Positions 51,606 to 63,764 of a stretch of DNA of 64,000 bases are shown here, one piece after another. The stretch lies in NCBI GenBank assembly GCA_916610825.1, contig OU744447.1, forward strand, positions 21,111,563-21,175,562, read 5' to 3'. Below the pieces are notes generated by a model that worked only from the letters and a program-made list of their open reading frames with translations, was not told where the DNA came from and did no database searches. How positions within the stretch are numbered: position 1 is the first letter of the stretch; the number at the start of each line of letters is the position of its first letter. The stretch comes from Haliclystus octoradiatus. Taxonomy: Eukaryota; Cnidaria; Staurozoa; Stauromedusae; Haliclystidae. Made by a program: the position numbers and the translations under genes.

Positions 51606-54600
51606 CTAATAAATAAATAAAATAAATTATTTTGAATTTTCAAATTGATAATATAATATGTTTACTGAATTTTGAAAACCTAAAACCTAATTATTTAACC
51701 TATTTTATTTATTTACTTATTTATTACTTATTTTATACAGATTAAACTGCCTGATGATCGCCTTGGCGTGAAACTAATAGTAGCAAATATGAATGTCTGA
51801 TTTTTCGTTTATTAATTATTAAACAGCTCTGCATTTATGGCATCGAGCACTATTGAAACAGCAAAGACAACATAAGTACCTTGATATTACTATTTACTTA
51901 TTTACATGTTTATTTATTTGCTAAATAAACAAATATTTAATCATTTGAACAATAAACCACTAGTCCACTAGTAAACTTAAGCTCAATACAGTACCATACT
52001 GTATCTGCCACTATGGATACATCTAGCAAAAGTCAAAAGTACAAGTGGCTCTCCACAAGGACTTGAAACCTAACTATACATTCCATTCATTAAATTCTTT
52101 ACTTATACCTAATATTTATTGAAAATCTATACAGGAAAATGCGATTCTTAATGCTTGTCCGTTTTGCGTACTAATTCACATTGGTTTCTCGAAGTAGAAA
52201 GATACGAACTTGTGGCTAACAAATACTTTACTTTAACATTTTATTAAATTTTACTCTAATTTTAAGTAGCTCAATATCACCTGGACATGGAGCTGAGTTG
52301 CATGGGATCACTTGAATACTTTCTCCAACACATCCACTACCGCCATATTGAGGTGCGGGTGAATCACATTGTCTTCCTTCTGGGAGTGAACCAACGCCAC
52401 ACGTCAATGAGCATGATTCTATGGGCTTCCATGGTGACCATGCTCCATTAACTATAATTAACAAAGAACTAATCCAAAATGATCGTATTATTGTTATAAT
52501 TACAATATCAATTTACCCTTTAAATAGGTTCAAAATAGTGAAATTCTTTGTCTTTGAAATGCATATAATATTTATCACTTGCTGACTAACATGGAGCTAA
52601 AAATTTTTAATTCAAAAAGTAATAGTTATGATTAAACTTGGTATATGAAGAAACAATAGAAGAAAAGAAAAGATTTATAACCCAAGGTGGTGTATTTTGA
52701 AAGACCGTGAATCCGAGATGCATTGTTATGCAACACCAACATGGCCGATATGAAAAAGCTCTACTACAGTTGAACTCGGTTAATATCAGCATTCCAAGCT
52801 TTCGACATGCAACATGCAACCACCCGAAGCCATGTCGCTCTGCTTCGAAAATTGCTTAGCAATCCGAGTGCTGACTTGCAAGACATCTGATTAATTATAT
52901 GTATGTGGCCTACTAACGGAGCTACCCTATCACAAATTTATATATAAAATGCATGGTATGACTATCATAATGCAAAATAATATACATGAAAACCTCGAAT
53001 ATCAAATATGGAATATAAACACAAATTTAGTAATAAGAAAACAACTTTAGATATATAAGACACTATAGTATAGTAGAAATGTGAATTTGACATGCATTCA
53101 ATTTTTAGTAAACAAAATGTGATACTGTAATTCTCCATACTCCCAAGATCAAAATTGAACATAATAGCACTAAGAAAGCTAGGGTTATTTCATAAATCTA
53201 GTCGTTTATAAAAACGTATATTTTGTTGATATACGGAGGTGGTCTATACGGTGAAAGAAATAGCATCCACATGCATCATGCATTACAGAGATGTATGTAT
53301 GTATCTATGCGTGTATGCATATCAATTTTTCAATAAAAAGATTGACAAGAGAGGTTATGCTCTTCTACCCCTTTCATACAGCCGTCTCTTACTACATTAA
53401 TATTTAATTTTTGTAAACATATCTGAGATATAGTAAGCTAATAATCATGTATTTATGGTACAACAAGGCCTTAAATCTATATTTTAATGTGCCGTTTAAA
53501 AGAAGATACACTTTTTGAAGTTACACTTGCATCCGATAGATTTTTCCACAGGTATAACCCGGTGAAACAAATTGTTTTTGCTATTTCTGATTTTGGGATT
53601 GTTAATGATTTTAATTTCAAAGTGTTACCACGCATATTATATTTACTACCATAAAAAGTAAGAAATTTATTTAGATCAAGATCTAGGATATAATTGTTCG
53701 TAAGTTTGAACATAATTACAGTATTAGGTCATTTTTTTCTTACGTGTTTCTATAGTGATTATAAACGTCAAATCATAAAAGGTGTCCAGGATAAATCTCC
53801 TCGCAGTATAGTATGTTCTTAGAGAGGACAATCGCCCATTAAAAAGGCCGTGATATAATGTAATGTTAGCCTGCGCTGTTCTGACAGGAAGTGCTGAGAC
53901 GGCCAAAGATGGACACACTCTGCGTGAAACGCATACCTTTGCATTGTGGTTGTGGACCATTCGTGTGAAAACAACACATCCAGAAACAAGCAAATGTACT
54001 TTTTAATGTAAAAAATGTTTTTATTTATTTATTTTTATAGACACAGCTCCACTTTTATGGAACTTTTCGATTTTATTTCAGTGAAATTACCAGAAAATAA
54101 TTCATCAAGAATTGGTTTTGTTAGAAATTCAGTTGAGTTCAGTAGGTTTAGCTATTAAATATAAGCCAAATCGAAGTTATTATCAATGATACTGTGGCGT
54201 TTCTGTCTCTAAATAATGTTTCTCAACTTGAGTTTTCATTCATTTTTGAACGGCAATGAACATTTGACAAATCATCAATAAAGGTCAGTGATTTAGGGCT
54301 ACTGTTTAACTAATCAATTGCTTTCAAGTCAATTCTTTGAAATATTTGTAAATAGTAAACCGGGTTGCGTACTTTACGTTATACTGTACTGAGCATGTGC
54401 ACATTTTGTGGGCGTGATCTTTTGTGTTTTTGTTCAAATCTAATTTTAGCATGTTCAAACCATTAGCGTTTTAACATATTTAGTAGAACGTTATGATTCT
54501 CATCAGTTTCTAAGCATTTCTTTATACCTGTAGTTTATTTCTCCAATTTCTGGAAGAAATATATGTGTTTTTACCTCCGAAAAACCATGGAAAGCAAATT

Positions 54601-57600
54601 TCAAAATCTTGATATTTTAAACTGAATTGAGGTTGATATAGCTAGATAGGAGGCTTAATCAAAAGGACAATATGTATATTTTCGTGAAATTTCGGCTTTG
54701 CGATAATAAGAAAAACAGATCTACCTTGGAGTTTAAAGAAAATTACCTTGCATTATCTGTTACAAATCTAGCATCAAAATAAAGAAATTAACAAGGTTAA
54801 GTACGTGTCGATTCTTAAAAATCACATGCAGCAGTGATTGATTCGGTTTATGTCTTGAAACTAACTATAAACCATGCAGAAAATTCCAATCTTTCAAATG
54901 ACGTGCGTTCTTGATATATTTATTTTGGGATTGTTTAGAAATATACTTAAATTAATATTTGTGGAGTTATCTTCGTATTGAAATTAGAGTAAAAAATAAA
55001 AAATGGGAAATCTTTGACAAACTTTGCAGCGCTCAATTCTGAAAATTATAGAAGTAAGTAGTATATCTTAATATAATCTATTGACTTGATAAATTGATTC
55101 GAATCCGTTTTGGCTGAAAAGAAAGACCACGCTTTGCTTAATTCAATATTTTGTATAAGAAGTACATGTATTTTCCTAAATATTTTGGTCAAAAAGTGCG
55201 ACCCGGGGGATTCGTGTCGCTTTGTTCGCAACCCGCACGGCAGTCCAAATAAAATTAAGCTTGAAAAACCTTTGTAAACCAACAAGAACATGATAACATC
55301 TTTGTTGTAAAATCATAATTTGATATGTTAATCCGTTCTGTAAACTGCGTAAATTGTTTATCATCGATCGTAATACACGTTGATGCGAAGGCAATTTTGA
55401 ATGTTTGATGTAAAAATATTTGCTAAACAATAGCTGAAAAAATCAACCAATCACTGAGCAGTACAAGATATGTTGTACTCAACAACGATTGGTTGAAATC
55501 ACAATAGCTTTCAAGTATAACACTTCCTCTTAGAACAAGAGAATTCGCTCGGATGCGCAGACCTTACTAACGAGGAAGAAAGGTTTTCAAGTAAGGTCTG
55601 CGTGCAGGCTAATCTAATGTAGACTTTGGCAGAGATCATGGAGAAATGTGTGGATGTTTTTGAGTCTAAAGTTAGGATTACACCAAGGTCCTTTACTCGG
55701 CCAACATATTCAAGTTGATGACCAGATAATAATATTGACAAGAAGGTTCTTTCATGTTAGCAACTGTAAATGTGAAACATTTTTCGAAGGCTATGCGCAA
55801 TTGTCATTCATCTGCCCGAAAAAGCAGAGGTTGTCTGAGGTACGGGATAAATCATCATTATTGGAATTTTCTGCGGCAGCTAAATATCTTGGGGTCAACA
55901 GCGAATAATTGCATTCGGCATTGATCCTCTAGGCAAGTGTCCAAGTGATAATGTCATTTACAAATAGAAGAAAGAGTAGTGGTCCGATAACTGAGCCTCA
56001 GGATTAACCGTAACCATAGATACAACTAACTTAATTTAACAAATTAAGAAATTTAACATGTAATTCGAAATGCTGCCTCAGAAGGGTTTTTATATGACGC
56101 TATAGAATCATTTGCGTATCTAAGCGGCTCTTTTGAACGCAAGGTCTTTTGACCATTTTCCAACAAAATATATCGATTAAATTCGATTTTTCAGATCAAT
56201 GAGCTTCCAATTAAGCCGAAGGAAAAGCCTTCCGAGTTAGTTTAAGTTTGGATCTAATCGAAGAAAGATGTTTTGAGCCATTTGAAGCCAGATTTGATGG
56301 GATATCCTGGGCAATATTCTGTTGGCAAATAGAAGTACAAATGCGATAAATATCAGTATCAGCATGCCTATGTATCAAAATTATGAAGACGATATATGAA
56401 AAAGATAGTGAGTAGAGAATCTGTTAAACATTTGTAATCCCGATGTTAAAGCAGGAAATAAAAAGTAGCACAGCAAATGAGTGAAAATACTACGCAAATT
56501 TTTTCTAGTCATAGCAGACCGTATATATCATATCTCAGTATTTTTTACAATGTAAGCCTATACATGCAACTATGCAACATATTAACATGACACATAGGAA
56601 TCTTACTTGGACAATTCTGAATGTTGCATGTATGTGTTTCTTCTGGACTCCCTATACACGGTGCTCCATTGCATTTTGGCTGAATGCATGATCTTTCATT
56701 AGTCAACTGACCACCACCACACGACAGATTACACGGCACTTTCTCAGTCCAACTTGACCAGCTTCCATTCACTGGAGTAATTCATGAAAAAATCATAGTT
56801 AGAATCATTGAAAGTGCTGGTGCTGAGTAAGAATGATATAATTGTGATTGCAAATTGGTGCTTGAGACCATAAAAATGATTTTTAAGAATTGCAACGAAG
56901 TAGCAACAATAAAATAATGTCGCTTTCGCAAGGATATATCTATCTGTAAATCGATGGCTCTTACCCCCTTCTGTCAAGATATTTAACATAATAAAGCGTG
57001 CTCGTGAGTGCCTTTGAAAACACAACCAAAGGCGCAATGACGTTTTTTACGAAACAGCTGGAAATTAGCTTTCATTGCCAGTCTTTCTAAATCGAGTATC
57101 TGGGTAAAGCTTACAACGTTTTTAAATGGTAGTATTGTTACATCAATAAAAACCAGCTCACGAGCTTGCGTGTCTGATAGTGAGTGTTATTTTTCGATTT
57201 CATCGTTATATTTTCCATTTTTTCTTGTTTTATGCTCATAACTTCTATATGTTCTTTAGGTTGTTTCACTATATATATCTATGTATACTTACCACTAGAA
57301 TTAATACCGCATTCAATCTATGAGAAACGTAAAGGAAAACAAGCATGAACAAGCATGAAATTCAACAAGTAATCAAGATCTTTAGATAATGCAGCAAACG
57401 TGCATGGATAAATATCTCACAATATTTTGATCACAAACGTCCGTGGGAACAACAGTGAATTTTTATCAATAAGCAACGTTTTGGATACATTCGTTAGTCT
57501 TTTTTATTTAGATTATTCATTTACTCCTTTAAATCATCTTTGTGGACTTGGTTGTGATCATTGAGATGAACAATACTAATCATTCCATTTTGAAAGGTAA

Positions 57601-58042
57601 TCATCTCTAAGGAAAGGAAATATTAAACTTCTTATGGTTGATAAATTAATGAAATTATTGTATTGACCGTTGTCGATAGAGAAAAGTCCATTTTTATAAT
57701 TCTTACCTGAAGAAATAGAATCACAAGCGAACTGTCATCTGCAACAAAATAATTTTGAACATTTGTCAAATTGTAAAGCCGACAATTTGGACCAGCACCA
57801 TCTAGGAAACGGAATGATAGAGCAACACAACTGGCCATTCTCGAACATCCAACAGAGCATAGATATACATTTTCCGTGTCTATAGTTTGAACAATTGAGG
57901 TGGTAGCAATTGATGTATTTTCAAAGAAACGACCTTTATAGTCTTCATGATTAGACAATTTCTCGCAATAACCACTGCATTTTTGAATAGCTATCGTCAG
58001 AATTCCAACAATAAGAATAAATAATAATGAGCTCTCCATCAT
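51196..58042 (-). CDS. Gene A: secreted PAN/apple-like plus two-TSP1 protein, five exons
   Basis: Coding exons are 58042-57707, 57317-57293, 56771-56607, 52451-52281 and 51605-51196, together 1107 nt in one frame, 368 residues plus stop. Predicted layout: signal peptide (MMESSLLFILIVGILTIAI), PAN/apple-like domain to about residue 120, TSP1 at 121-175 and 176-232, then the C-terminal four-cysteine domain to 368. Exon phases, the 25-nt microexon and all domains parallel gene B, which has three more TSP1 units. A TATA-like sequence lies on the minus strand near 58175. Function is unknown; an extracellular adhesion or recognition protein is the natural inference. The intron before the second TSP1 exon (about 4.2 kb) contains LINE relics. 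Confidence 0.82.
51748..51785 (+). ncRNA. Hammerhead-ribozyme-like motif
   Basis: The plus strand reads TGC, CTGATGA, a stem-loop (TCGC, CTTG, GCGT), GAAAC, a five-base loop TAATA, GTA and GCA. Outer stem TGC/GCA, CUGAUGA core and GAAA box are in place, with a one-pair stem III closing a short loop. It is in an intron of gene A, antisense to it. Confidence 0.5.
52281..52451 (-). CDS. Gene A exon 4 (TSP1 repeat 2)
   Basis: 171 nt, phase 1-1, acceptor AATTATAG and donor CCAG then GTGATA. It encodes NGAWSPWKPIESCSLTCGVG and ends CNSAPCPG. Confidence 0.88.
53477..53713 (-). mobile_element. LINE RT C-terminal fragment
   Basis: The minus-strand ORF has the end pattern of CR1-like ORF2: YNMRGNTLKLKSLTIPKSE, then FTGLYLWKNLSDASV and SVSSFKRHIK. 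Only this 3' piece is present. Confidence 0.65.
55046..56010 (-). mobile_element. CR1-like LINE RT relic
   Basis: The minus strand retains GSVIGPLLFLLFVNDIITW near 56000 (preceded by a stop where PQ is usual), then GHQLEYVGRVKDLGVILT near 55720 and degraded C-terminal text down to about 55050. Several frame breaks. A fold-back block at 55553-55606 (GCAGACCTTACT and AGTAAGGTCTGC) interrupts it and resembles the ends of the element at 26426-27380. Confidence 0.72.
56607..56771 (-). CDS. Gene A exon 3 (TSP1 repeat 1)
   Basis: 165 nt, phase 1-1, acceptor ACTCCAG and donor CCAA then GTAAGA. It encodes NGSWSSWTEKVPCNLSCGGG and ends CNIQNCP. Confidence 0.88.
57293..57317 (-). CDS. Gene A exon 2 (25-nt microexon)
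   Basis: Flanked by TTTCTCATAG and GTAAGTATAC, it encodes IECGINSS plus one base and changes phase from 0 to 1, exactly as in gene B. Confidence 0.82.
57707..58042 (-). CDS. Gene A exon 1 (signal peptide and PAN/apple-like domain)
   Basis: 336 nt, ATG to a TTCAG, GTAAGA donor in phase 0. The hydrophobic leader is followed by a Cys pattern (YLCSVGCSRMASC, NCRLYNL) typical of apple/PAN modules. Two ATGs are adjacent (MM); gene B aligns from the second. Confidence 0.85.
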
Positions 58043-58349
58043 GCTGGTATTCGGAGAAATATATCAATGACAGTACAAACACTCTCAAATTTGCTTCAAC
58101 TTGTGAATGAATTATCACTATCAGCTGAATATCATGGCATCTATTAATAATGATGCCTTCTGTTAAAGCAATCTATATAAATCAACATTGTTGTCCATCT
58201 GGTGATTTGATGCTCCATTTTGTTTGATGCGTAACGATGGTGGATTGATGAAAATATGGCGATAATGAAGATAATAAAGATAAACCGTTACTAAAACATA
58301 CGCATAGATAAGATAGTATTGATGACTCGCTGGATTCATCATGGGACAT

Positions 58350-58770
58350 ATTCAATATTTTTATTTTGCACGACGTTTCAATCACGACTTGTGATCATTT
58401 TCAAGTGAATTAAAAGCCTAAACTTACTAGATCTATTTTGAAATATAAAAATGTAAAAACAATGGATGCAGAACAATAAAATGCTACAAAAATTAAACAC
58501 ACTACTGAAAGACTTTTGATTTTATTGAGTCTTTTTGTGTGTTTAATGTATATAGGTTTCAACCTGCGAATGAAAAGCATCTCATGAATGAGGCAATCGG
58601 CTTTATTAGAACAGTGTCTTGAAACAGTGAACAACTTCGAAGAATCACGTGATTTTAGTGTGTGTTGCTGTGATATAGATGCTGTCTAATTGCATGTGCA
58701 TGGTGTTCTGGTGTCGTGATTGAAACGTCGTACAAATTAAAAATATCAAATATGCTGTCACCAATTGTTT
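58350..58770 (-). mobile_element. Penelope-like relic with inverted terminal motifs
   Basis: The minus strand encodes NKADCLIHEMLFIRRLKP, the region after GIY-YIG in Penelope-like elements, then reaches a 3' motif at about 58357-58410: stem ATCAC/GTGAT and TGAAACGTCG. The same TCGTGATTGAAACGTCGT block occurs on the plus strand at about 58712-58730, facing the other way. Inverted or tandem terminal copies are known for Penelope-like elements. Confidence 0.65.
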
Positions 58771-58789
58771 TTCTGTCAAATATTAAGAG

Positions 58790-60720
58790 TAGCTAGGACT
58801 ATTCTATTGGTAGAGAATGTAGCCAATCATTTGTGTTTGCATAAAGTAGTGTTTTGATAGCTTGGTGCGTTCGCTTTTGCGGGTAGATTGAGGAGGATAG
58901 GTTATGGTGAGTAAAACTCAAATCGTCATGGAATCCTAAAGCTTGAAATGGGCAAGCATAATCTGCTATCATATACACAGAGGAACACCAAGTCGTGTTA
59001 TCCCGATCGATAGAAATTTTTTGGAAACAGTAACAACGTTTATGTCAGAAAGCGGTGTAATTTCTATTAAAACAGAAAAACAATCAATCATTAGTGAGTA
59101 TACATAACGCTCAGAGGTTGAAATCTTTATTATCGTCCTCCATAGTCAAAAAGAAATGTCCGTGTGGAGGTTTAGTGTTTCTTATAACTTTTTGCTGTTG
59201 ACACGTGAGACAGGTTTGACAATAATTTCATATGTCACAATACAGAAGATGACCAGGAATGTCAATAATTAATGATATGTAAGGTTTTACGCAAACAAAA
59301 CTTCCTATACGAATGAAATTGTTATATTAAAGCAATGCGTAATGATGATAGGACACGTGGGCGTGGCATGTTTCGTGATTTATCACATAAAATGATGCAG
59401 CGGAGTCTACAGGAAATGATATTAGATTTTGGTAAGCAGGAGGTGGTGAATCTTGCTGAGCATTAATGATAGCAGGGAAATCGGTAGCAATAGTATAGAA
59501 AGCAAATGTGATGATTTCAACAGTAGATGAATCAGGTTTAGCTAGAATGTGACGGTCGTTGTTCGTTGGTAGAAATCGGATTGTTAGATTTTTTGTAGCA
59601 GGTGTAGATATATTTCGCAATCGCAATCGTGACAAGGCGTTATGACAGTGTTCGACGAACCACGTGGACATATTCGATAGTGTTAGTGCTAATGAACGAT
59701 GTTTTTAATGATTGTCAAATAGTCCTTCGTTGAGCGGATTGAAATGCAGTATACCACTGTATTAATATTTTGTCAAATGTACGTAACCAGGTGAATCTCA
59801 GAAGTAAAAGTAAAATTCGGATTAGGATGATATAATTTGGGATAAAACTATAGCTAATAGAAATAAATGTATCTTCAGCAGAAAGTGTCCACGTATAATC
59901 AGGTTTAGTATTTTTAACTTCATGTAAAGTAGTTGATAATTTAGAGAAGTCAGGTATGAAACGATCACGATAAAAGATGATAGAGCCGATAAAATGTTGT
60001 AATGACTTTTGATCAACAGGCGTAGGCCAATTGGTAAGTATACATGGGCGTGGTTTGAATCCATTCGAAGGTATGGGTGACTCAGAAATCCCATTTCAGC
60101 TTGTATGAAACTAAATTTAGATATTTTCAAAGGATAAACCATGATCGTTCAGTGCTTGGAAATTTAATTTTAAATGTTCGTAATGTTTATCTAAAATTTC
60201 TTAGGTGATTAAAACATCATCGATCTTTTAACCAAATACAAATGGAAAGGGACGTAAAAAATATTGTCTATAAAATGTTGAAAAGTCATTCTCGGGATCA
60301 AACGCAATTCGATTGAAATCAAAGAGTCCAAATGGTTTCATTATCGCAGTTTTATGTTTATTTTCTTCAGCCATTGGAACAAATTTAAAAGAATAGTTGT
60401 GGAGTTGATGAGTAAAAGATTGAATACGGTGGCGGATAGCGATTCCTGATATAACAGAAACTAATGAGCGGTAATCACCACGAACCCGAAAATTCCAATG
60501 GGAATTCCATCATTTGCAAGAGAATTGAGTGAATTGTTCAAGTTATAATTGAGCAATGTTTAGTTTGTAGTTATTGCTGAGCACATGTGATGAGTATTTA
60601 GCGTGAGATGTAACAGTGACTAGTCGATGTATAGTGTTGTAGACCATGGGACTCTTTAATTAGTGCACCACCTTCGATATAAGTAAAATTTGCGAACGTT
60701 TTTGAAATAAATTTGATATT
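58790..60720 (-). mobile_element. Ty3/gypsy-like LTR retrotransposon relic
   Basis: On the minus strand, broken frames carry, in order, RT text near 60350-60230 (KTAIMKPFGLFDFNR, FLRPFPFVFG), then FQALNDHGL and WPTPVDQKSLQHFIGS near 60030-59980, an integrase zinc-finger phrase near 59235-59165 (CLTCQQQKVIRNTKPPHG), and the late integrase segment near 58950-58810 (THQAIKTLLYANTNDWLHSL). Order and spacing are those of a gypsy pol. No frame is open over a full domain and no long terminal repeats were recognised, so it is an old, inactive copy. Confidence 0.75.
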
Positions 60721-61089
60721 GCAACAGTAAAAGGAATTTCAATTGAAAACGTTATAAGTAAATCAATAGTAATATTGTATGCGACGATAACTGTGCAGAC
60801 AAATTTGTTAAGGGATCAGTAAATTTACATAATCAATTATGTATAACTTTGTGGTATTTTAAATAATCACAGCTCAAGATTGGAATGGTAACTTTGGCTG
60901 CTAAAAAGTGCAACGTAATGATCGTCGTATAGTCAATTGAATTAAACAGTAGAATATGGTTAAATGCATCAGCTGCTCCTCATTTTCATAAATTTCTTGA
61001 AAGTGACCAATCGCAGCTCTGATGTTAGCAAAAACCTTGTAGTTTTCTAATATTTACTCTGAGCTGAAACATATAATTTTGGTATGAAA

Positions 61090-61200
61090 GATAGCGACAC
61101 AAATTCATGATTAAATTTGTTCCGACGTTTCGACAGGCTGCATGCCATTATCAAGGTTAAAAGAAATATTATATGAAATTACAAGATAGCTAAATAGGTA
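61090..61200 (-). mobile_element. Penelope-like 3'-terminal fragment
   Basis: The minus strand has CTTGATAATGGCATGCAGCC, then TCGAAACGTCGG and TTTGTGTCGCTATCTTTCAT. The last block also ends the relic at 9240 (TTTGTCGCTATCCTTTAT), linking the two. Confidence 0.55.
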
Positions 61201-61329
61201 AAATGTGCTAAGATAAAATTTAACATTCTATGGCTATTGTGAATGGGAGAATAGCGAAACTTCAGAGATGTTATTCCTCAGATATGCCATTTGTTAAAAT
61301 CTGTATCTTGACCTTTATGTCACGTCATG

Positions 61330-61700
61330 CTTCCTGTTAATGGCATTGAAATCAAGCCAAAGAATTCGAAACAGTTGAACCTTTTGGGTGTAGTGCTGGA
61401 CAGTGAACTAACATGCAATTAACATCATGTTGACGCGATATATGCAACAAAGTGTCAGCCAAAGTTTTGAAACTATTTTTAACTGAAAGTTGCAAAATTT
61501 CACAGATAAAAATTGTTTATTGGTCCACATTATAATTTTTCCTATTACTCCTTACTATTAAACAACTTCGATGTCGCCATAGATAAATGCATTTGTCGAG
61601 CAATCAGGCTATTTAGTGCTTACAAAAACAGTCATTCAGCTCACGCAAATGCTTTTCTGATATGAAGATGCCTACAATATAACTACGGCAGCACTTGCCT
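61330..61700 (+). mobile_element. LINE RT C-terminal relic
   Basis: The plus strand reads INGIEIKPKNSKQLNLLGVV and LDSELTCN, the segment after YADD in CR1-like RTs, followed by CICRAIRLFSAYKNS with frame breaks. Confidence 0.6.
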
Positions 61701-62161
61701 CGTCTCTGGCAAGTGCATTATATCAGAGGGCATCAAAAAGTAGCAACACACGGGCAGGGAAACACATCACGATTTAAAAATTGCAAGCTACAATCTAACT
61801 TTTCAGTTGCAAGAATTGATGTCAAACTTTAATGAACTATGAAAGGATAACAATTCTAAAATGTTAGAAATTAGCAACAGACACTCATTTAAAGCTTGGT
61901 TATAATAATCTAAAAAATTGGTAGAAATATGCAGTATATTTTAAAATCAACACTATAAGCAGTAAAAATAGCGTAATGTGATACATATTGCATAGCTTAA
62001 CTTACATAGTTACATGTACATGTAAAATTTCTTATTGGATAAGTGCTCGACATTCTGTAAAACATGCCTTTGGCAACTTTGTAATTATTTCGTGGATGTA
62101 GAATTTGAATTGAAATAAATAAATTGATGATGATTGATGTTCATTAGTGTTAATAGTACAT

Positions 62162-63162
62162 GTTTATTTATTTATTTTATTTATACCGAATATTTATACA
62201 GGATAAAACCTTCAGCAAATTGCTGTTATCAACGTTTGTCCTATTTCAAAAATTAAAATCAAATATATATAGTACGTAAAGATTAAGAGTATGTAATGGT
62301 GTAACTTTTTATTTCTATACCTGTGATTGATATATATTTTAAAAAATATATGGAGGGTGATTCTAATTTTTATAAAGTGATTTAAGACCTAATTTTCGGG
62401 CATCTATTTGTTGAGAATTAAAAAGTTTGGCTCCTGAATAATAGAATCCATTTCTTCCAAACTCAGTTTTTATTTTAGGTAAAACAACACTGTAGCCATT
62501 ATTACGAGTGTTTTTGTTGTGTAGAACAGGGATAAAATGGTCCACAAATGCATCACAGATATTGCCTACCAATACATCTTCCACTAGCTTACAAGCCCTT
62601 TTTTCTATAGATGTGATAGGGTCCGACAGTGTTTTGTTATGATTGATGATGTCGATTGCACGAGAGTGAAGGGATTTGAATTTGTTTCGTTGAGTGATAT
62701 TTAGATTTAGATGAGCGGTCCAATAATATGTGAGTAGTGGTAGAACCATTGTGATATATACTGTTTTGGCAGAATTTACATCTAAATAGGTTCGTAATTT
62801 TGCAAGTAGTCGCAATCGGCCAGAGGCTTTTTTGTACTTCTTATCAAAATCATTTTTCAAATTCCATGATAGATCAAGTTCAACTCCTAGATAGTTGTAT
62901 GAGTTGGTATGGTTGATTTTGTTTGTTTGATGATGTAGATGTAACTATGAATGTTCAGTTTGCGTTCTTAATCGCCGCGTAGTTCCAAATAGCATGCTTT
63001 CAGTTTTACCTTTCTTGATGTTCATTACCAGTTCATTTTCTTTAAACCACTCTGAAAGTGATAGCATGATGTTGTTCAGAGCATTGTTTATGGTTTTAAC
63101 TGTTTTACCTTCTATATACAGTACTGTATCATCTGCATAGATGATAATCTTAACATCATTTA

Positions 63163-63163
<1 letters not shown>
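62162..63163 (-). pseudogene. LINE RT C-terminal half, cut by an (AAT)n array
   Basis: The minus strand begins DVKIIIYADDTVLYIEGK right at the microsatellite edge, with catalytic YADD, continues through WFKENELVMNIKKGKTESML, has a single in-frame TAG at 62945-62947, and goes on as NYLGVELDLSWNLK and GRLRLLAKLRTYLDV to TAA at 62363. A 3' region with TTTATCCTGTATAAATATT and AAAT repeats follows. Only one stop breaks the frame, so it is quite young. The RT upstream of motif C is missing. Confidence 0.8.
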
Positions 63164-63634
<471 letters not shown>

Positions 63635-63722
63635 AGCAGACAAAATAGTGCTCAATGTCAACATTTGGCAGAGCGGTAAATAATAATAATAATGGTGATA
63701 GATCAAAGAAAACACATTCTTT

Positions 63723-63764
63723 ACTGTAACTCCAAGTTTCACGCTACTGCGATCATCAGACAGT
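63723..63764 (-). ncRNA. Putative type I hammerhead ribozyme
   Basis: The minus strand reads, in order: ACTGT (stem I), CTGATGA, TCGC-AGTA-GCGT (stem-loop II), GAAAC, TTGGA (loop III), GTT (cleavage triplet) and ACAGT (stem I return). Stem I is a perfect 5-bp match and all core bases (CUGANGA, GAAA, GUH) are present. The one-pair stem III matches what is reported for minimal hammerheads of Penelope-like elements and animal retrozymes. It lies about 90 bp upstream, in its own direction, of the (AAT)n array. Confidence 0.65.

Larger units (their letters stand above)
52452..56606 (-). other. Intron 3 of gene A
   Basis: It carries two minus-strand LINE relics (53477-53713 and 55046-56010). The remaining stretches, including 53724-53993 with an unidentified 89-codon ORF, show nothing recognisable. 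Confidence 0.55.

Noticed and set aside
61100-61145. Hammerhead at the 61-kb Penelope-like end
   Set aside because: Core reads CTTGATAA, with an insertion and a lost G; too degenerate to call.
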